Numbered from the stretch's first letter, positions 1-10,113 are shown. The stretch: 64,000 nt of DNA from an uncultured Burkholderiales bacterium (GCA_903870145.1 CAIQBO010000020.1:87337-151336), one strand, 5' to 3'. The notes: generated by a model not told the origin, from the sequence alone. Numbers and translations: made by a program.

Positions 1-39
1 CAATTTGTGGGGGTGGTGGTCACAGTGGGGGCCCTGAGG

Positions 40-291
40 TCAGGCGTCGTGCGCTGCCGCGCGGTGCTCAGCGCTGCAGTAAACGCCCCCGTGCTGTCCG
101 GCAATGGCCTCGTTGCTGGGAAGGTGCACGCCGCAGTGCTGGCAAGCCAACATGGCTTGAGGCCCAGTGTCGCAGGCCATGGGCTTGCTTGTGCCCTTGG
201 CCGGGTCATTGGTTTTTCCTGCCGCGATCCGGTTGCGCTTCCAAAGCCAAATGCCAGCGAAGATGGCCAACAAAAAAACAAACAGTTTCAA
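40..291 (-). CDS. PP0621-like small membrane-anchored Cys-rich protein
   Basis: N-terminal TM segment followed by CQHCGVHLP...GGVYCSAEH; adjoins the ccsA-like gene. Confidence 0.55.
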   Translation of the reverse strand: MKLFVFLLAIFAGIWLWKRNRIAAGKTNDPAKGTSKPMACDTGPQAMLACQHCGVHLPSNEAIAGQHGGVYCSAEHRAAAHDA

Positions 292-1094
292 AGGGATCGC
301 CCCAAAATCACTTCAAGTACAAAGCGCGAACCCGCATAGGCCAAAAGCAGCATGGCTGAGCCAGCATAAAGCACGCGCACAGCGCGCCGGCCGCGCCAAC
401 CATAGCGAAAACGACCGACCATCAAGAGCAAAAAAGTCAGCCATGACAGCAAGGAAAAGACGGTTTTATGGTCCCACTTCCATTGCGCGCCGACTGCGCC
501 GTAGAGTTGCTCGCCAAATAAAAGGCCGGCGATCAAGGTGGCCGTGAGCAAGGCAAAGCCCAAGGAGACAAAGCGAAACATCAGCCGCTCTAAGGTCAGC
601 AGCGGCAGGCCGCTTTCGTCTTCACCGGCCAAACGAATTTGTTTCTCGGCACGCGTCATGAGCCAGGCGTGCAAGACGGCGGCGGCGAACATGCCGTAGG
701 AGGCAATGCCAAGGGCCCAGTGCAATGGCAACCAGGCCGATGCGCTGACATTCAAAATTTGACCCGGAAAGACCAGCGCGAGCAAGACGGCGGCGCTGCC
801 CAAACCGGCCATGGCCCAGCGTGCTTTGAGTTGGGGGAAGTACTGGCTCTCGACCACATAGGCAGTCAGCACCCACCACACTGTGACGGACAGGGCCGGT
901 GCAAAACCAAAGCGAGGGCTCTGGCCAAACAGGCCTGCGGCCAAGCTCAAGCCATGCAATGGCCAAGCCAAGAGCAGGAAACGGCGGGCTGCAAGGCCTC
1001 CCATGCGGCTGGCCGCCAGGGCGGGCAAAGCATAGGCCACTGCTGTCAGGGCAGAAAACCACAAGGCCCAAGATGAGGGAATGGCTAAAATCAT
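288..1094 (-). CDS. CcsA/YpjD-like cytochrome c assembly membrane protein
   Basis: Multi-TM protein with LPLHWALGIASYGMFAAAVLHAW and WKWDHKTVFSLLSWLTF segments typical of the family; 4-nt overlap with the downstream gene. Confidence 0.8.
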   Translation of the reverse strand: MILAIPSSWALWFSALTAVAYALPALAASRMGGLAARRFLLLAWPLHGLSLAAGLFGQSPRFGFAPALSVTVWWVLTAYVVESQYFPQLKARWAMAGLGSAAVLLALVFPGQILNVSASAWLPLHWALGIASYGMFAAAVLHAWLMTRAEKQIRLAGEDESGLPLLTLERLMFRFVSLGFALLTATLIAGLLFGEQLYGAVGAQWKWDHKTVFSLLSWLTFLLLMVGRFRYGWRGRRAVRVLYAGSAMLLLAYAGSRFVLEVILGRSL

Positions 1095-1175
1095 GTCACC
1101 CCTAGTTTAGCGTTTCACGCCCTGCCATTGTGGCTGCATGCGTGAAAGCCTGACTGTTTATGAGAAATATTTGAC

Positions 1176-2576
1176 ATGGCTTCTGCTCTTACAGACAAAC
1201 TCTCGCAGCTCGTTAAGCAGGTCAGCGGTCAAGCCCGCATCACCGAGTCGAATGTGGCGGACATGCTGCGTGAGGTCCGCATGGCTTTGCTCGAAGCCGA
1301 TGTGGCCTTGCCCGTGGTGCGCGATTTTGTCGCCCGTGTGAAAGAAAAAGCCTTGGGCCAAGAGGTCTTGGGCTCTTTGAAACCGGGCCAAGCCTTGGTG
1401 GGCATTGTCAACAAAGAACTCGCTGCCACCATGGGCGATGGTGTGGTCGACATCAACTTGTCTGTGCAGCCGCCGGCCGTGATTTTGATGGCCGGCTTGC
1501 AAGGCGCTGGTAAAACCACCACCACCGCCAAGCTGGCCAAGTACTTGATTGAAAAGCGCAAGAAAAAAGTGCTCACGGTATCTGCCGACGTCTACCGACC
1601 GGCCGCCATTGAGCAGCTCAAAACCGTCACAGCCCAGGCCGGTGCTCAGTGGTTTGAGAGCCGGCCCGATCAAAAGCCGGTGGACATTGGGCTGGCCGCT
1701 TTGGATTACGCGCGCAAACATTTCTTTGATGTGTTGCTGGTGGACACGGCGGGCCGGTTGGCCATTGACGAGGCTTTGATGGCCGAAATCGGGCAGTTGC
1801 ACAGCGTTTTGAGCCCAGTTGAAACTTTGTTTGTGGTGGACGCCATGCAGGGGCAAGATGCGGCCAACACGGCCAAGGCGTTCAAAGATGCACTGCCTTT
1901 GACCGGCATCATCTTGACCAAAACAGATGGCGACTCACGCGGGGGTGCCGCCCTGTCTGTGCGTCAGATCACGGGGGTGCCGATCAAGTTTTCGGGCACC
2001 AGCGAGAAGCTCGAAGGCCTGGAAGTATTTGATGGGCAGCGCCACGCGGGGCGCATTTTGGGCATGGGTGATATCTTGGCTTTGGTCGAGCAAGTCACGG
2101 CCAATGTTGACATGCAGGCTGCGCAAAAACTGGCCGCCAAAGTCAAAAGTGGCGGGGGTTTTGACTTGAATGATTTCTTGGCCCAGATTCAGCAAATGAA
2201 GCAAATGGGCGGCCTGTCCAGTTTGATGGACAAACTGCCCACGCAAATGGCGGCCAAAGCCAGCCAGATGGACATGGGCCGCGCTGAAAAAGACATTGTC
2301 AGAAAGCAAGGCATCATCCACAGCATGACGCTCAAAGAGCGCAGCAAGCCCGAGCTGATCAAGGCCACGCGCAAGCGGCGCATTGCCATGGGCGCGGGCG
2401 TGCAGGTGCAAGACGTCAACCGCTTGCTCAAAGAGTTTGAGCAAATGCAGGACATGATGAAAAAAATGCAGGGCGGCGGCCTCATGAAAATGATGAAGCG
2501 CATGGGGGCCATGAAGGGCCTAGGCGGTATGGGGGGAATGGGTGGTATGGGCGGGGGTGGTTTCCCGGGTCGTTAA
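1176..2576 (+). CDS. ffh: Signal recognition particle protein Ffh
   Basis: GLQGAGKTTTTAKLAKYL, DTAGRLAID, TKTDGDSRGGAALS motifs and Met-rich C-terminal M domain. Confidence 0.97.
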   Translation: MASALTDKLSQLVKQVSGQARITESNVADMLREVRMALLEADVALPVVRDFVARVKEKALGQEVLGSLKPGQALVGIVNKELAATMGDGVVDINLSVQPPAVILMAGLQGAGKTTTTAKLAKYLIEKRKKKVLTVSADVYRPAAIEQLKTVTAQAGAQWFESRPDQKPVDIGLAALDYARKHFFDVLLVDTAGRLAIDEALMAEIGQLHSVLSPVETLFVVDAMQGQDAANTAKAFKDALPLTGIILTKTDGDSRGGAALSVRQITGVPIKFSGTSEKLEGLEVFDGQRHAGRILGMGDILALVEQVTANVDMQAAQKLAAKVKSGGGFDLNDFLAQIQQMKQMGGLSSLMDKLPTQMAAKASQMDMGRAEKDIVRKQGIIHSMTLKERSKPELIKATRKRRIAMGAGVQVQDVNRLLKEFEQMQDMMKKMQGGGLMKMMKRMGAMKGLGGMGGMGGMGGGGFPGR

Positions 2577-4087
2577 ATGCGGCTGAAATATTCGCGCCGA
2601 TGAAACTCCATTTTGTCTGGCGCTTGGTCAAAGCGGGCTTGCTCGCTTGCTTTGATGCGCTGGTAGTAGCTGACAAAGTTGGCGCTAAAAGCCTGACACA
2701 AAGCGCTGTCTTGGGCCAAGCACTGCAGGGCCGCACCCAAACTGCTTGGCAGGTGTGTGGCCTCTGAGGCGTAGGGCGCTTGCGTGGCCGGTGGGGCGCT
2801 CAATTTTTGGTCGATGCCGTCTAAGCCTGCGTAGATTTGCGAGGCCATGTACAGATAAGGGTTGGCCGCGGGCTCGCCCAATCGGTTTTCAATGCGTGTG
2901 GCGCTGTCGCCCGGTGCGCCAATCACGCGCAGCAGGGCGCCGCGGTTATCGCGCCCCCACAAAATGGATTGCGGTGCCAGCGCGTTGGGTTTGAAGCGGC
3001 CAAAGCCGTTGACGGTGGAGGTGCAAAAAGCCGTGCTGCCCGCAGCATGGGCCAGCAAACCGGCCAAGTACTGCGCGCCCATATCGGACAGGGTCTGGCG
3101 CGCATCATCGCTTGGCAAGTGCTGCGCCGCTTGCAACTCTTGGGGGCTGTGGCGCATGAACACGTTGCGGCCAGTTTGCAAATCGTACAGCGACTGATGC
3201 AGGTGCCAACCGCTGGACATGATGTGCTCAAAAGGCGGGCGGCACATGAAGGTGGCGTGGTAGCCGGCGCGGTGCAAAGCTTGTTTGACGGCGGATCGAA
3301 ACAAGACCATGTTGTCGGCCGCAGTCATGGCGTCGGTGACTTGAAAGACCGCTTCTACTTGACTGGGGCCCAATTCAATTTCCAATGATAAAAGCGGCAA
3401 GCCCAAGGCTTGTGCGGTGTGCTTGACCACGCGCAGAGCTTCTTCAGCACGGTCAAACCACAACTCGTTGAGCAAGTTAAAGCCTGGGTGCACCAGGCTG
3501 ACTTGTGGCGCTTGGCCTGGCCATGCCGCTTGCTCGGGGTCCAGGTCGGCGCCGTGCAGAGGGTCTTTCAAACGGTAGATGTGAAATTCCACCTCCAGCC
3601 CACAGCGCAGGCCCAGGCCGCGTTCCTTCAAACGTGACAGCGCCGCTTGCAAAATAAGCCGCGTGTCAAAAGGAACGGGCGTGGCGTTAGGGAACCACGG
3701 CTGGCATTGCAGCCAACCGGTTTTTTCGGCCCAAGGCAGAATTTTGAAGCTGTGCGGGTCAGGCAGCATGAGCAGGTTACTGGCGCCTTCAAAGCCGGGC
3801 AATTCGTGCTGCAGGCCGACTTCAAAAACTTTGTAAACGGTGCGGTCTGAGCTGTCTTTGAGCATCAAGCTGCTGACCATGCCGATGCCTTGGGCAAAGG
3901 CGCTGGCCAACTCAGAGGCAACCCAAGTCTTGCCGCGAAGCATGCCATGCACATCGCACCACGCCAGTCGCACCCACTCAAGGCCACTGGCTTGCACCAA
4001 TGCCAAGACGTGCTGTATGTGTTGCTGGCGATCGGCACTTTGCAGGCCGCAACGTGTGGCAAAGTCTGTCGGGGTGTCTAGGCTCAT
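2573..4087 (-). CDS. Glutamine synthetase-like (type III/PuuA/FluG-like) ligase
   Basis: WVRLAWCDVHGMLRGKTW, GLEVEFHIY, SGWHLHQSL and ENRLGEPAANPYLYMASQ motifs. ATG at 4087 overlaps the upstream Rieske stop (ATGA); the ORF track start at 4120 is probably too long. Confidence 0.85.
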   Translation of the reverse strand: MSLDTPTDFATRCGLQSADRQQHIQHVLALVQASGLEWVRLAWCDVHGMLRGKTWVASELASAFAQGIGMVSSLMLKDSSDRTVYKVFEVGLQHELPGFEGASNLLMLPDPHSFKILPWAEKTGWLQCQPWFPNATPVPFDTRLILQAALSRLKERGLGLRCGLEVEFHIYRLKDPLHGADLDPEQAAWPGQAPQVSLVHPGFNLLNELWFDRAEEALRVVKHTAQALGLPLLSLEIELGPSQVEAVFQVTDAMTAADNMVLFRSAVKQALHRAGYHATFMCRPPFEHIMSSGWHLHQSLYDLQTGRNVFMRHSPQELQAAQHLPSDDARQTLSDMGAQYLAGLLAHAAGSTAFCTSTVNGFGRFKPNALAPQSILWGRDNRGALLRVIGAPGDSATRIENRLGEPAANPYLYMASQIYAGLDGIDQKLSAPPATQAPYASEATHLPSSLGAALQCLAQDSALCQAFSANFVSYYQRIKASEQARFDQAPDKMEFHRREYFSRI

Positions 4088-5454
4088 GCTGCTGCTTTGG
4101 GCGCTAGCAAGGCCGGCCAAGGTGCTTGCTCGCGCTTGGCTTGCATGGCGGCCTCAGACCAGGTTTGCCAAGAAGCTGCCGGGGCGATGCCGTCGACTGT
4201 GTCGGGGCCCACACGCGTGGATGCGATCTCAGTTTGGGCCATGCCTGGGGGCAGTTGGCCAGCAGCAACAGCATCCATGGCTTGGATCAAAATGCGGCGG
4301 TTGGCCATGATCACTTTGTCGGTGGTGCCCAAGTGTTCACGCGTTCGGTCTTGCACAGCGCCCATGCTCTCGCAAGCCCACTGATCGTGCACATTGATGT
4401 CGTCCTCGCCCATGCCTAAAAAAGTGCGACTGATTTGCTCTTGTGGGTTGAAGCCCCACTGGTTGTGTTGGCCAGAAATGGGCACATAGTCGGGCAAAGT
4501 CACGGCTTGCAAGCGCTGATTGCGCATGGTCTCTTTGTTCACGGGTAGGTCAAAACTGGTGAAGATGGCATACCAATAATTGTGGGTGTCGTCCACGGGC
4601 ACATGCATCTGCGTGATGGTCATGGTCTCAGACAAAGGGATCACAAACGTCTGTGGGAAAACGGCGTTGGTGATGCGCACGTGAGTGAGTTCCTCAGTCA
4701 AGGGCCGAAGCGTCGTCAAGCGCATGCCGTAGGGCATTTCTTGGTGCGAAATATCGGGTTGGTCAAACTCCCGCATGACGCGGGTCATGGGCCATTTTTC
4801 GCCGTTGATCTCGCCTGCGCTGGCGCCTCTGAATTGTTTGCCGTAGCTGTCCTCCAAAGACGCATCGTTGAAAAAGCGGTGCAAAAAAGAAGCGTGCGCA
4901 GGGTCAATGCCCACTTCAAAGGCCTGCAGCCAATTGCAGTTCCACAGGCCCTTGAAGGCAAAGGTGTGGGTGCTTGGGGCGCTCATGCAGTCCAGCGCGG
5001 GCAAGGGCGGTGGGCTGCTGCCTTGTGGGCCCAGCCACGCAAACAAAATACCACTGCGCTCTTGCAGCGGGTAGTGGCGCTGCTGTATGCGCTTGCACAA
5101 TGTGCTGCCAGCCGGTTCTGCCGGAGTTTCCAGGCATTGCCCTTTCACATCAAATTTCCAGCCGTGAAAGGGGCAGCGCAGGCCGTCGCCCTCGTTGCGG
5201 CCAAAGGCTAAATCGGCACCTCGGTGGGGGCAGTCACGGTCAAGCAAACCAAATTCGCCGGCCGCATTTTTGAAGAGCACCAAATTTTGACCGAGCAAGC
5301 GAACCGCTTTGACAGGGCGTAGGGCCATGCGCGGGTCTAGGGCCGGATCGAACTCGTCGAGCAGGGCCACGGGTTGCCAATAGTGGCGCAGCAATTGGCC
5401 GCAGGGGGTGCCTGGGCCAATGCGGGTGACGCGTTCGTTTTGTTCAGATCTCAT
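4084..5454 (-). CDS. Rieske [2Fe-2S] aromatic-ring-hydroxylating oxygenase alpha-subunit-like protein
   Basis: Rieske motif CPHRGADLAFGRNEGDGLRCPFHGW and mononuclear-iron motif DPAHASFLHRFF. Confidence 0.92.
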   Translation of the reverse strand: MRSEQNERVTRIGPGTPCGQLLRHYWQPVALLDEFDPALDPRMALRPVKAVRLLGQNLVLFKNAAGEFGLLDRDCPHRGADLAFGRNEGDGLRCPFHGWKFDVKGQCLETPAEPAGSTLCKRIQQRHYPLQERSGILFAWLGPQGSSPPPLPALDCMSAPSTHTFAFKGLWNCNWLQAFEVGIDPAHASFLHRFFNDASLEDSYGKQFRGASAGEINGEKWPMTRVMREFDQPDISHQEMPYGMRLTTLRPLTEELTHVRITNAVFPQTFVIPLSETMTITQMHVPVDDTHNYWYAIFTSFDLPVNKETMRNQRLQAVTLPDYVPISGQHNQWGFNPQEQISRTFLGMGEDDINVHDQWACESMGAVQDRTREHLGTTDKVIMANRRILIQAMDAVAAGQLPPGMAQTEIASTRVGPDTVDGIAPAASWQTWSEAAMQAKREQAPWPALLAPKAAA

Positions 5455-5488
5455 GATTTCACTTTAACGCAAAATAAGGGCTGTGAAC

Positions 5489-5902
5489 ATGACCTGGCAC
5501 AACCCTTTTTTGTTTGTTTATGGCTCTTTGATGTCGGGCCTGTTCTTGCACAGCGAACTGCAGGGCGCGCCATGCTTGGGAGTCGCATGCGTGCAGGGCG
5601 CTTTGTACGACTTGGGTGACTACCCGGGCTTGGTTCACAGCAGCAACGCCAAAGACCTTGTGTTCGGACAGGTGTACAGCTTGCAGCCTGCGCAGTGGCA
5701 GCGCTTAGACCTTGTGGAAGAGTTTGACCCGCAGCAGCCTGAGCGCTCAATGTATTTGCGCCAAGGCCTGAAGCTCTTGGGGGTTGGGGTTGACAGGCCC
5801 GTCACGGCGGATGCGCAGGCCTATGTGTACAACCGCAGTGTGGCCCATTGCCAGCGCATTGGGCATGGCGACTACCGGCGCTACTTGCAAGAAAAAATTT
5901 AA
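5489..5902 (+). CDS. Gamma-glutamylcyclotransferase (AIG2/GGCT)-like protein
   Basis: FVYGSLMSG N-terminal motif, VEEFDP catalytic-Glu region, YVYNRSV C-terminus; ATG at 5489 (the track begins at a GTG, 5483). Confidence 0.8.
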   Translation: MTWHNPFLFVYGSLMSGLFLHSELQGAPCLGVACVQGALYDLGDYPGLVHSSNAKDLVFGQVYSLQPAQWQRLDLVEEFDPQQPERSMYLRQGLKLLGVGVDRPVTADAQAYVYNRSVAHCQRIGHGDYRRYLQEKI

Positions 5903-5919
5903 AGCAAAGCACTTTTGCC

Positions 5920-7257
5920 TCAGTCTGCCAGAACCAATTCGCCTCGCAAAGAGTGCGACATGGCCTGCATGATTTTGACGTCGACCATTTGACCGATCAA
6001 GCGCGCGGCCTGAGGGCCACCAGGAAAGTTCACCACACGGTTGCATTCGGTGCGGCCAGCCAATTCGCTGGTGTCTTTGCGCGCAGGGCGCTCGACCAAA
6101 ATGCGCTGAACGGTGCCGATTCTGCTTTGGCTGATGCGCTGCACGTTTTCTTCGATCACGGCTTGCAAATGGTGCAAGCGCTTGAGCTTGACTTCGTGCG
6201 GTGTGTCGCAGGGTAAATTGGCTGCAGGCGTGCCAGGCCGAGGGCTGAAGATGAAGCTGAAACTGTTGTCGTAGCCTACATCGTTGATGAGCTTCATCAT
6301 TTTGCTGAAGTCTTCGTCGCTCTCGCCGGGAAAGCCGACGATGAAGTCGCTGCTCATGGCCATCTCAGGGCGAATGGCGCGCAGTTTGCGCAGCGTGCTT
6401 TTGTATTCCATGGCGGTGTAGCCGCGTTTCATGGCCATCAAGATTCGGTCCGAGCCGTGCTGCACGGGTAAGTGCAAATGGCTGACCAGTTTGGGCACTT
6501 TGGCATAAGCCTCGATCAGGCGCTGCGTGAATTCATTGGGGTGGCTGGTGGTGTAGCGGATGCGCTCAATGCCAGGCATCTCGGCCACATACTCCAGCAG
6601 CAGCGCAAAGTCAGCGATCTCGTTGGTCTGACCCATTTTGCCGCGGTATGCGTTGACATTTTGGCCCAGCAGTGTGATCTCGCGCACGCCTTGTTCAGCC
6701 AGGCCGGCTACTTCAACCAAGACATCTTCAAACGGGCGGCTGACCTCTTCGCCGCGGGTGTAGGGCACCACGCAGTAGCTGCAGTATTTGCTGCAGCCTT
6801 CCATGATGGAGACAAAGGCGGCGGGCCCGTCAACTTTGGCAGGTGGCAGGTGGTCAAATTTTTCGATTTCAGGAAAACTGATGTCCACTTGGGGGCGGCG
6901 CTGAGCGCTGCGGGCGGCCAAGAGCTCGGGCAAGCGGTGCAGTGTTTGCGGGCCAAACACCACATCGACATAAGGCGCGCGGTGGATGATCTCGGCGCCT
7001 TCTTGGCTGGCCACGCAGCCGCCCACACCGATCAAAACGCCTTTGGCCTTGAGGTGTTTGATGCGGCCCAAGTCGCTGAAAACTTTTTCTTGAGCACGTT
7101 CACGCACTGAGCACGTGTTGAACAAAATCAGATCGGCTTCGTCGACGTTTTGGGTGGTCTCGTAACCTTGGGCGGCCTTCATGACGTCGGCCATTTTGTC
7201 CGAGTCGTACTCGTTCATTTGGCAACCGAAGGTTTTGATAAATACTTTTTTACTCAC
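5920..7257 (-). CDS. miaB: tRNA-2-methylthio-N6-dimethylallyladenosine synthase MiaB
   Basis: [15 protein letters not shown], radical [19 protein letters not shown]-terminal TRAM region. Confidence 0.97.
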   Translation of the reverse strand: MSKKVFIKTFGCQMNEYDSDKMADVMKAAQGYETTQNVDEADLILFNTCSVRERAQEKVFSDLGRIKHLKAKGVLIGVGGCVASQEGAEIIHRAPYVDVVFGPQTLHRLPELLAARSAQRRPQVDISFPEIEKFDHLPPAKVDGPAAFVSIMEGCSKYCSYCVVPYTRGEEVSRPFEDVLVEVAGLAEQGVREITLLGQNVNAYRGKMGQTNEIADFALLLEYVAEMPGIERIRYTTSHPNEFTQRLIEAYAKVPKLVSHLHLPVQHGSDRILMAMKRGYTAMEYKSTLRKLRAIRPEMAMSSDFIVGFPGESDEDFSKMMKLINDVGYDNSFSFIFSPRPGTPAANLPCDTPHEVKLKRLHHLQAVIEENVQRISQSRIGTVQRILVERPARKDTSELAGRTECNRVVNFPGGPQAARLIGQMVDVKIMQAMSHSLRGELVLAD

Positions 7258-7329
7258 GTGCGCTCCAAGCGTTGACTGGTTTCTGTCCAGGGGCTGGTGT
7301 CGGATGGGAAGGGTGATTATCGCAGTCGT

Positions 7330-7914
7330 TTATTTGGCGATGGATTTTTCTGGCGGCCTGACCCAAAACATGGGGTAATGGCGCTCAACGACGGGGCCGT
7401 CAAATGCCCAGGACATGCACTTGCCCACGTGCAGGGGCGGTTTTTCTGGAACGGGCTCTGGCTCGCCGTCCAACTCGCGTTGGTATTGCATGCCGGAGGG
7501 AATGGTTTGGTAGGCAGCGGTGGCCATGTTAAAGAGCATTTCGCGCAGATGTGTGCAGCCTAAGACGCCGCCCACATGGCGCTCGATCGCTTTGCGCCAA
7601 CCCGGCCCTAGCGTGCTGCCTGTCATTTGGTGCATGTTGACGGGGGCTTGTATGCATTCAGGGTGGGGAAAGTCCGCCATGCTGGTGGCGATGTCTTGCA
7701 CCACCATGTCGTCGTTCACGGTCAATCGGATGAACAGGTTGTGAATGGGCAGGCCAGCAGCGCGAGGCTCTTGACTTGGAATGTGAAAGTCATAGGTTTT
7801 GACGTCGCGCAGCTCAGCCTCAATGTCCCACAGACCATCGTCTCGGGCGTAGCCGTTGTAGGTCACGACTCGGGTGTGGGACAGTTTGCGGTGGGTGGGG
7901 GGTGGAAGAGCCAA
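7330..7914 (-). CDS. DUF2889 family protein
   Basis: Overall sequence resembles DUF2889 (GLWDIEAELRDVKTYDF...; GCTHLREMLFNMATAAYQ). Confidence 0.7.
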   Translation of the reverse strand: MALPPPTHRKLSHTRVVTYNGYARDDGLWDIEAELRDVKTYDFHIPSQEPRAAGLPIHNLFIRLTVNDDMVVQDIATSMADFPHPECIQAPVNMHQMTGSTLGPGWRKAIERHVGGVLGCTHLREMLFNMATAAYQTIPSGMQYQRELDGEPEPVPEKPPLHVGKCMSWAFDGPVVERHYPMFWVRPPEKSIAK

Positions 7915-8008
7915 TTGGAGTCTTTCAAGTTGCGCGTTTGAAGGCCTTATTATCGATTTGATTTGGATGGGCTGATTTTTTGTAAATTTTTTGCCTTTTT
8001 CGGTAAAT

Positions 8009-8032
8009 GTCCTATTGACAGATCAATGGGAC
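8009..8032. promoter_or_regulatory. Candidate operator of the adjacent GntR regulator
   Basis: GTCCTATTGA-CAGA-TCAATGGGAC: 10-bp inverted arms with one mismatch, 19 bp before the gntR ATG. Confidence 0.55.
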
Positions 8033-8051
8033 TGATGCCACAGTTGCAGCC

Positions 8052-8864
8052 ATGAACCAAGGCCTGCCCCTGCCCAAGTACCACCAGATCTATTTGCTGT
8101 TGTGTGAGCAATTGCAGGAGGGCCGCTTTGAGGCTGGTTTGCCAGGTGAGCTGGCCCTCATGCAGCAATTTTCCGTAGCCCGTGTGACGGTGCGCAGGGC
8201 GCTGGCCCAAATGGCCCAAGAGGGCTTGATTCAGCGTGAGCCGGGGCGCGGTACACGCCCCATCACACCGGCGGCATTGGGGCGCGCTTCACGCCTAGAC
8301 AATGCTGGCAAGTCCACCTCTGGCAAGCCCGCGCGGCTTACAGGTTTGCTGGAAAATTTGGTCACCATGGGCCTTCGAACCTCGGTCAAGGTCTTGACCG
8401 TGCAGCGCCTGAAGGCGCCGCCAGATGTGGCGCAGCATTTGCAATTGGAGCCAGCAGAGTGGGTGCAAAAAGCCCAGCGCGTGCGCAGCACCCGCGAGGG
8501 CCCGCTGTCGCACATCACCACCTGGGTGCCCGAGGACCTGGCTCAGTATTTTGGCCGCCGCGAGCTGGCGCAAAAACCCATCTTGCTGTTGCTCGAAGAG
8601 GCTGGCGTCAAAGTTGGGCGAGCTGAGCAAACCATCTCAGCCCGATTGGCGGACAACACCATGGCCATGCACCTGGATGTGCATGTAGGATCTGCCTTGT
8701 TGGCGGTGCGCCGCTTGGTATTTGATGCGCAAGACCGACCGGTGCAGTGGTTGCAAGGCCTGTACCGCCCAGACCGTTACGAATACCAAATGCAGTTGTC
8801 CCCCGTCGGCGGCATTGATGCCCAGATTTGGGTGAGCAAAGAGTTGTCCGCTAATTTTCACTGA
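8052..8864 (+). CDS. GntR/HutC-family transcriptional regulator (UTRA domain)
   Basis: N-terminal wHTH (LPKYHQIYLLLCEQLQEGRFEAG...VTVRRALAQMAQEGLIQREPGRGT) and UTRA-like C-terminus. Confidence 0.92.
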   Translation: MNQGLPLPKYHQIYLLLCEQLQEGRFEAGLPGELALMQQFSVARVTVRRALAQMAQEGLIQREPGRGTRPITPAALGRASRLDNAGKSTSGKPARLTGLLENLVTMGLRTSVKVLTVQRLKAPPDVAQHLQLEPAEWVQKAQRVRSTREGPLSHITTWVPEDLAQYFGRRELAQKPILLLLEEAGVKVGRAEQTISARLADNTMAMHLDVHVGSALLAVRRLVFDAQDRPVQWLQGLYRPDRYEYQMQLSPVGGIDAQIWVSKELSANFH

Positions 8865-8886
8865 TCGTCAATAAAAGGAGCTTCCA

Positions 8887-10089
8887 ATGACCACACGTCG
8901 TCACTTCATGGGCCAATCGGCCGCAGCCGCGTCAGCACTTTCGTTCCCATTGATCGGCGGGGCGCAGGCCAAGTCCGTCAAGGTCGGGGTCTTGCACCCC
9001 GTCACAGGTGCGCTGGCGTATTCCGGCCAGCAATGCCGAATGGGCGCCTTGATGGCGATTGAAGACATCAACAAAGCGGGCGGTATCAAGTCCTTGGGCG
9101 GCGCCAAGATAGAGGCGCTCTTGGGTGATGCGCAGTCCAGCCCTCAAGCTGGTACGGCAGAGATCGAGAAAATGAACGAAGCAGGTGTTTGCGCGGTAGT
9201 GGGTGCCTTTGCCTCGGCCATTTGCTTGGCTACCACGCAGGCAGCGGCCAAATACAACTTGCCACACGTGGTGGATGTGGGTGTGGCCGATCAGATTGTG
9301 GAGCGCGGTTTGAAGAACACGTTCCGCTTTGGCCCCGGTTATAAAAAATGTGCGGAAGTGGCTGTGGCCAATTTGCATGTGCTCAACACGGCTGCGGGCA
9401 AACCAGCGCGCACTGTGATGATCATTCATGAAGAATCTTTGTTTGGCACGGGCACAGCCAATTTGCTGGCCAAAGAGTTGCCCGGTTACGGCTACGACGT
9501 CAAGGAAATCATCAAGCATGCCAACCCCACGCGCGACTTCAACAACATTGCGCTGCGCATCAAACAAGTCAACCCCGACATTGTGATTCCAGCCAACTAC
9601 TACAACGAATACGCATTGCTGGTGCGCACCATGCAGCAGCAGAAAATCACGCCCAAAGCCATCTACTCGGTGCTCGGGGGAGCAGCCTCGAGCTACAAAT
9701 TCGTCAAAGAATTTCCGGAAGCGGCCAACGGCATCATTGATTGCAACCACTGGTTCAACCCGCGCGACAAGCGTTCGGCCGAATTGAAAAAACGCGTCGA
9801 AGCACAGGGTCAGTTTTTCAGCTACGAAGTGTTCATGACTTACACCGCCATGAGCCTGTTGGCCGATGCGATTGAGCGCGCCAAGTCAGTCGACCGCGCA
9901 GCCATCATTGAGGCCTTGAACAAGAGCACATTCTCCAATCACATCATGCCGTATGGTGCCACTCAGTTTGTCAACGGCCAGAACATGGGCGCACAACCTT
10001 TGATGACCCAAGTGGTCAAGGGCGACATCAAGGTCATCGTGCCGCGTGATTTCCGCGAGGTTGAGCCTATTTTCCCGCTCAAGGCTTAA
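8887..10089 (+). CDS. Branched-chain amino acid-type ABC transporter substrate-binding protein
   Basis: LivK/amide-binding fold (VKVGVLHPVTGALAYSGQQCRMGALMAIEDINKAGG); twin-Arg signal MTTRRHFMG. Confidence 0.92.
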   Translation: MTTRRHFMGQSAAAASALSFPLIGGAQAKSVKVGVLHPVTGALAYSGQQCRMGALMAIEDINKAGGIKSLGGAKIEALLGDAQSSPQAGTAEIEKMNEAGVCAVVGAFASAICLATTQAAAKYNLPHVVDVGVADQIVERGLKNTFRFGPGYKKCAEVAVANLHVLNTAAGKPARTVMIIHEESLFGTGTANLLAKELPGYGYDVKEIIKHANPTRDFNNIALRIKQVNPDIVIPANYYNEYALLVRTMQQQKITPKAIYSVLGGAASSYKFVKEFPEAANGIIDCNHWFNPRDKRSAELKKRVEAQGQFFSYEVFMTYTAMSLLADAIERAKSVDRAAIIEALNKSTFSNHIMPYGATQFVNGQNMGAQPLMTQVVKGDIKVIVPRDFREVEPIFPLKA

Positions 10090-10113
10090 GGCCACAGGGG
10101 GACTGCGCAGCAC

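Noticed and set aside
2459-2576. ATGAAAATGATG / GGTATGGGG low-complexity repeats at the ffh 3' end as a possible repeat element
   Set aside because: They encode the normal Met/Gly-rich C-terminus of Ffh.
8932-9750. 272-aa minus-strand ORF
   Set aside because: Antisense shadow of the Liv substrate-binding protein.
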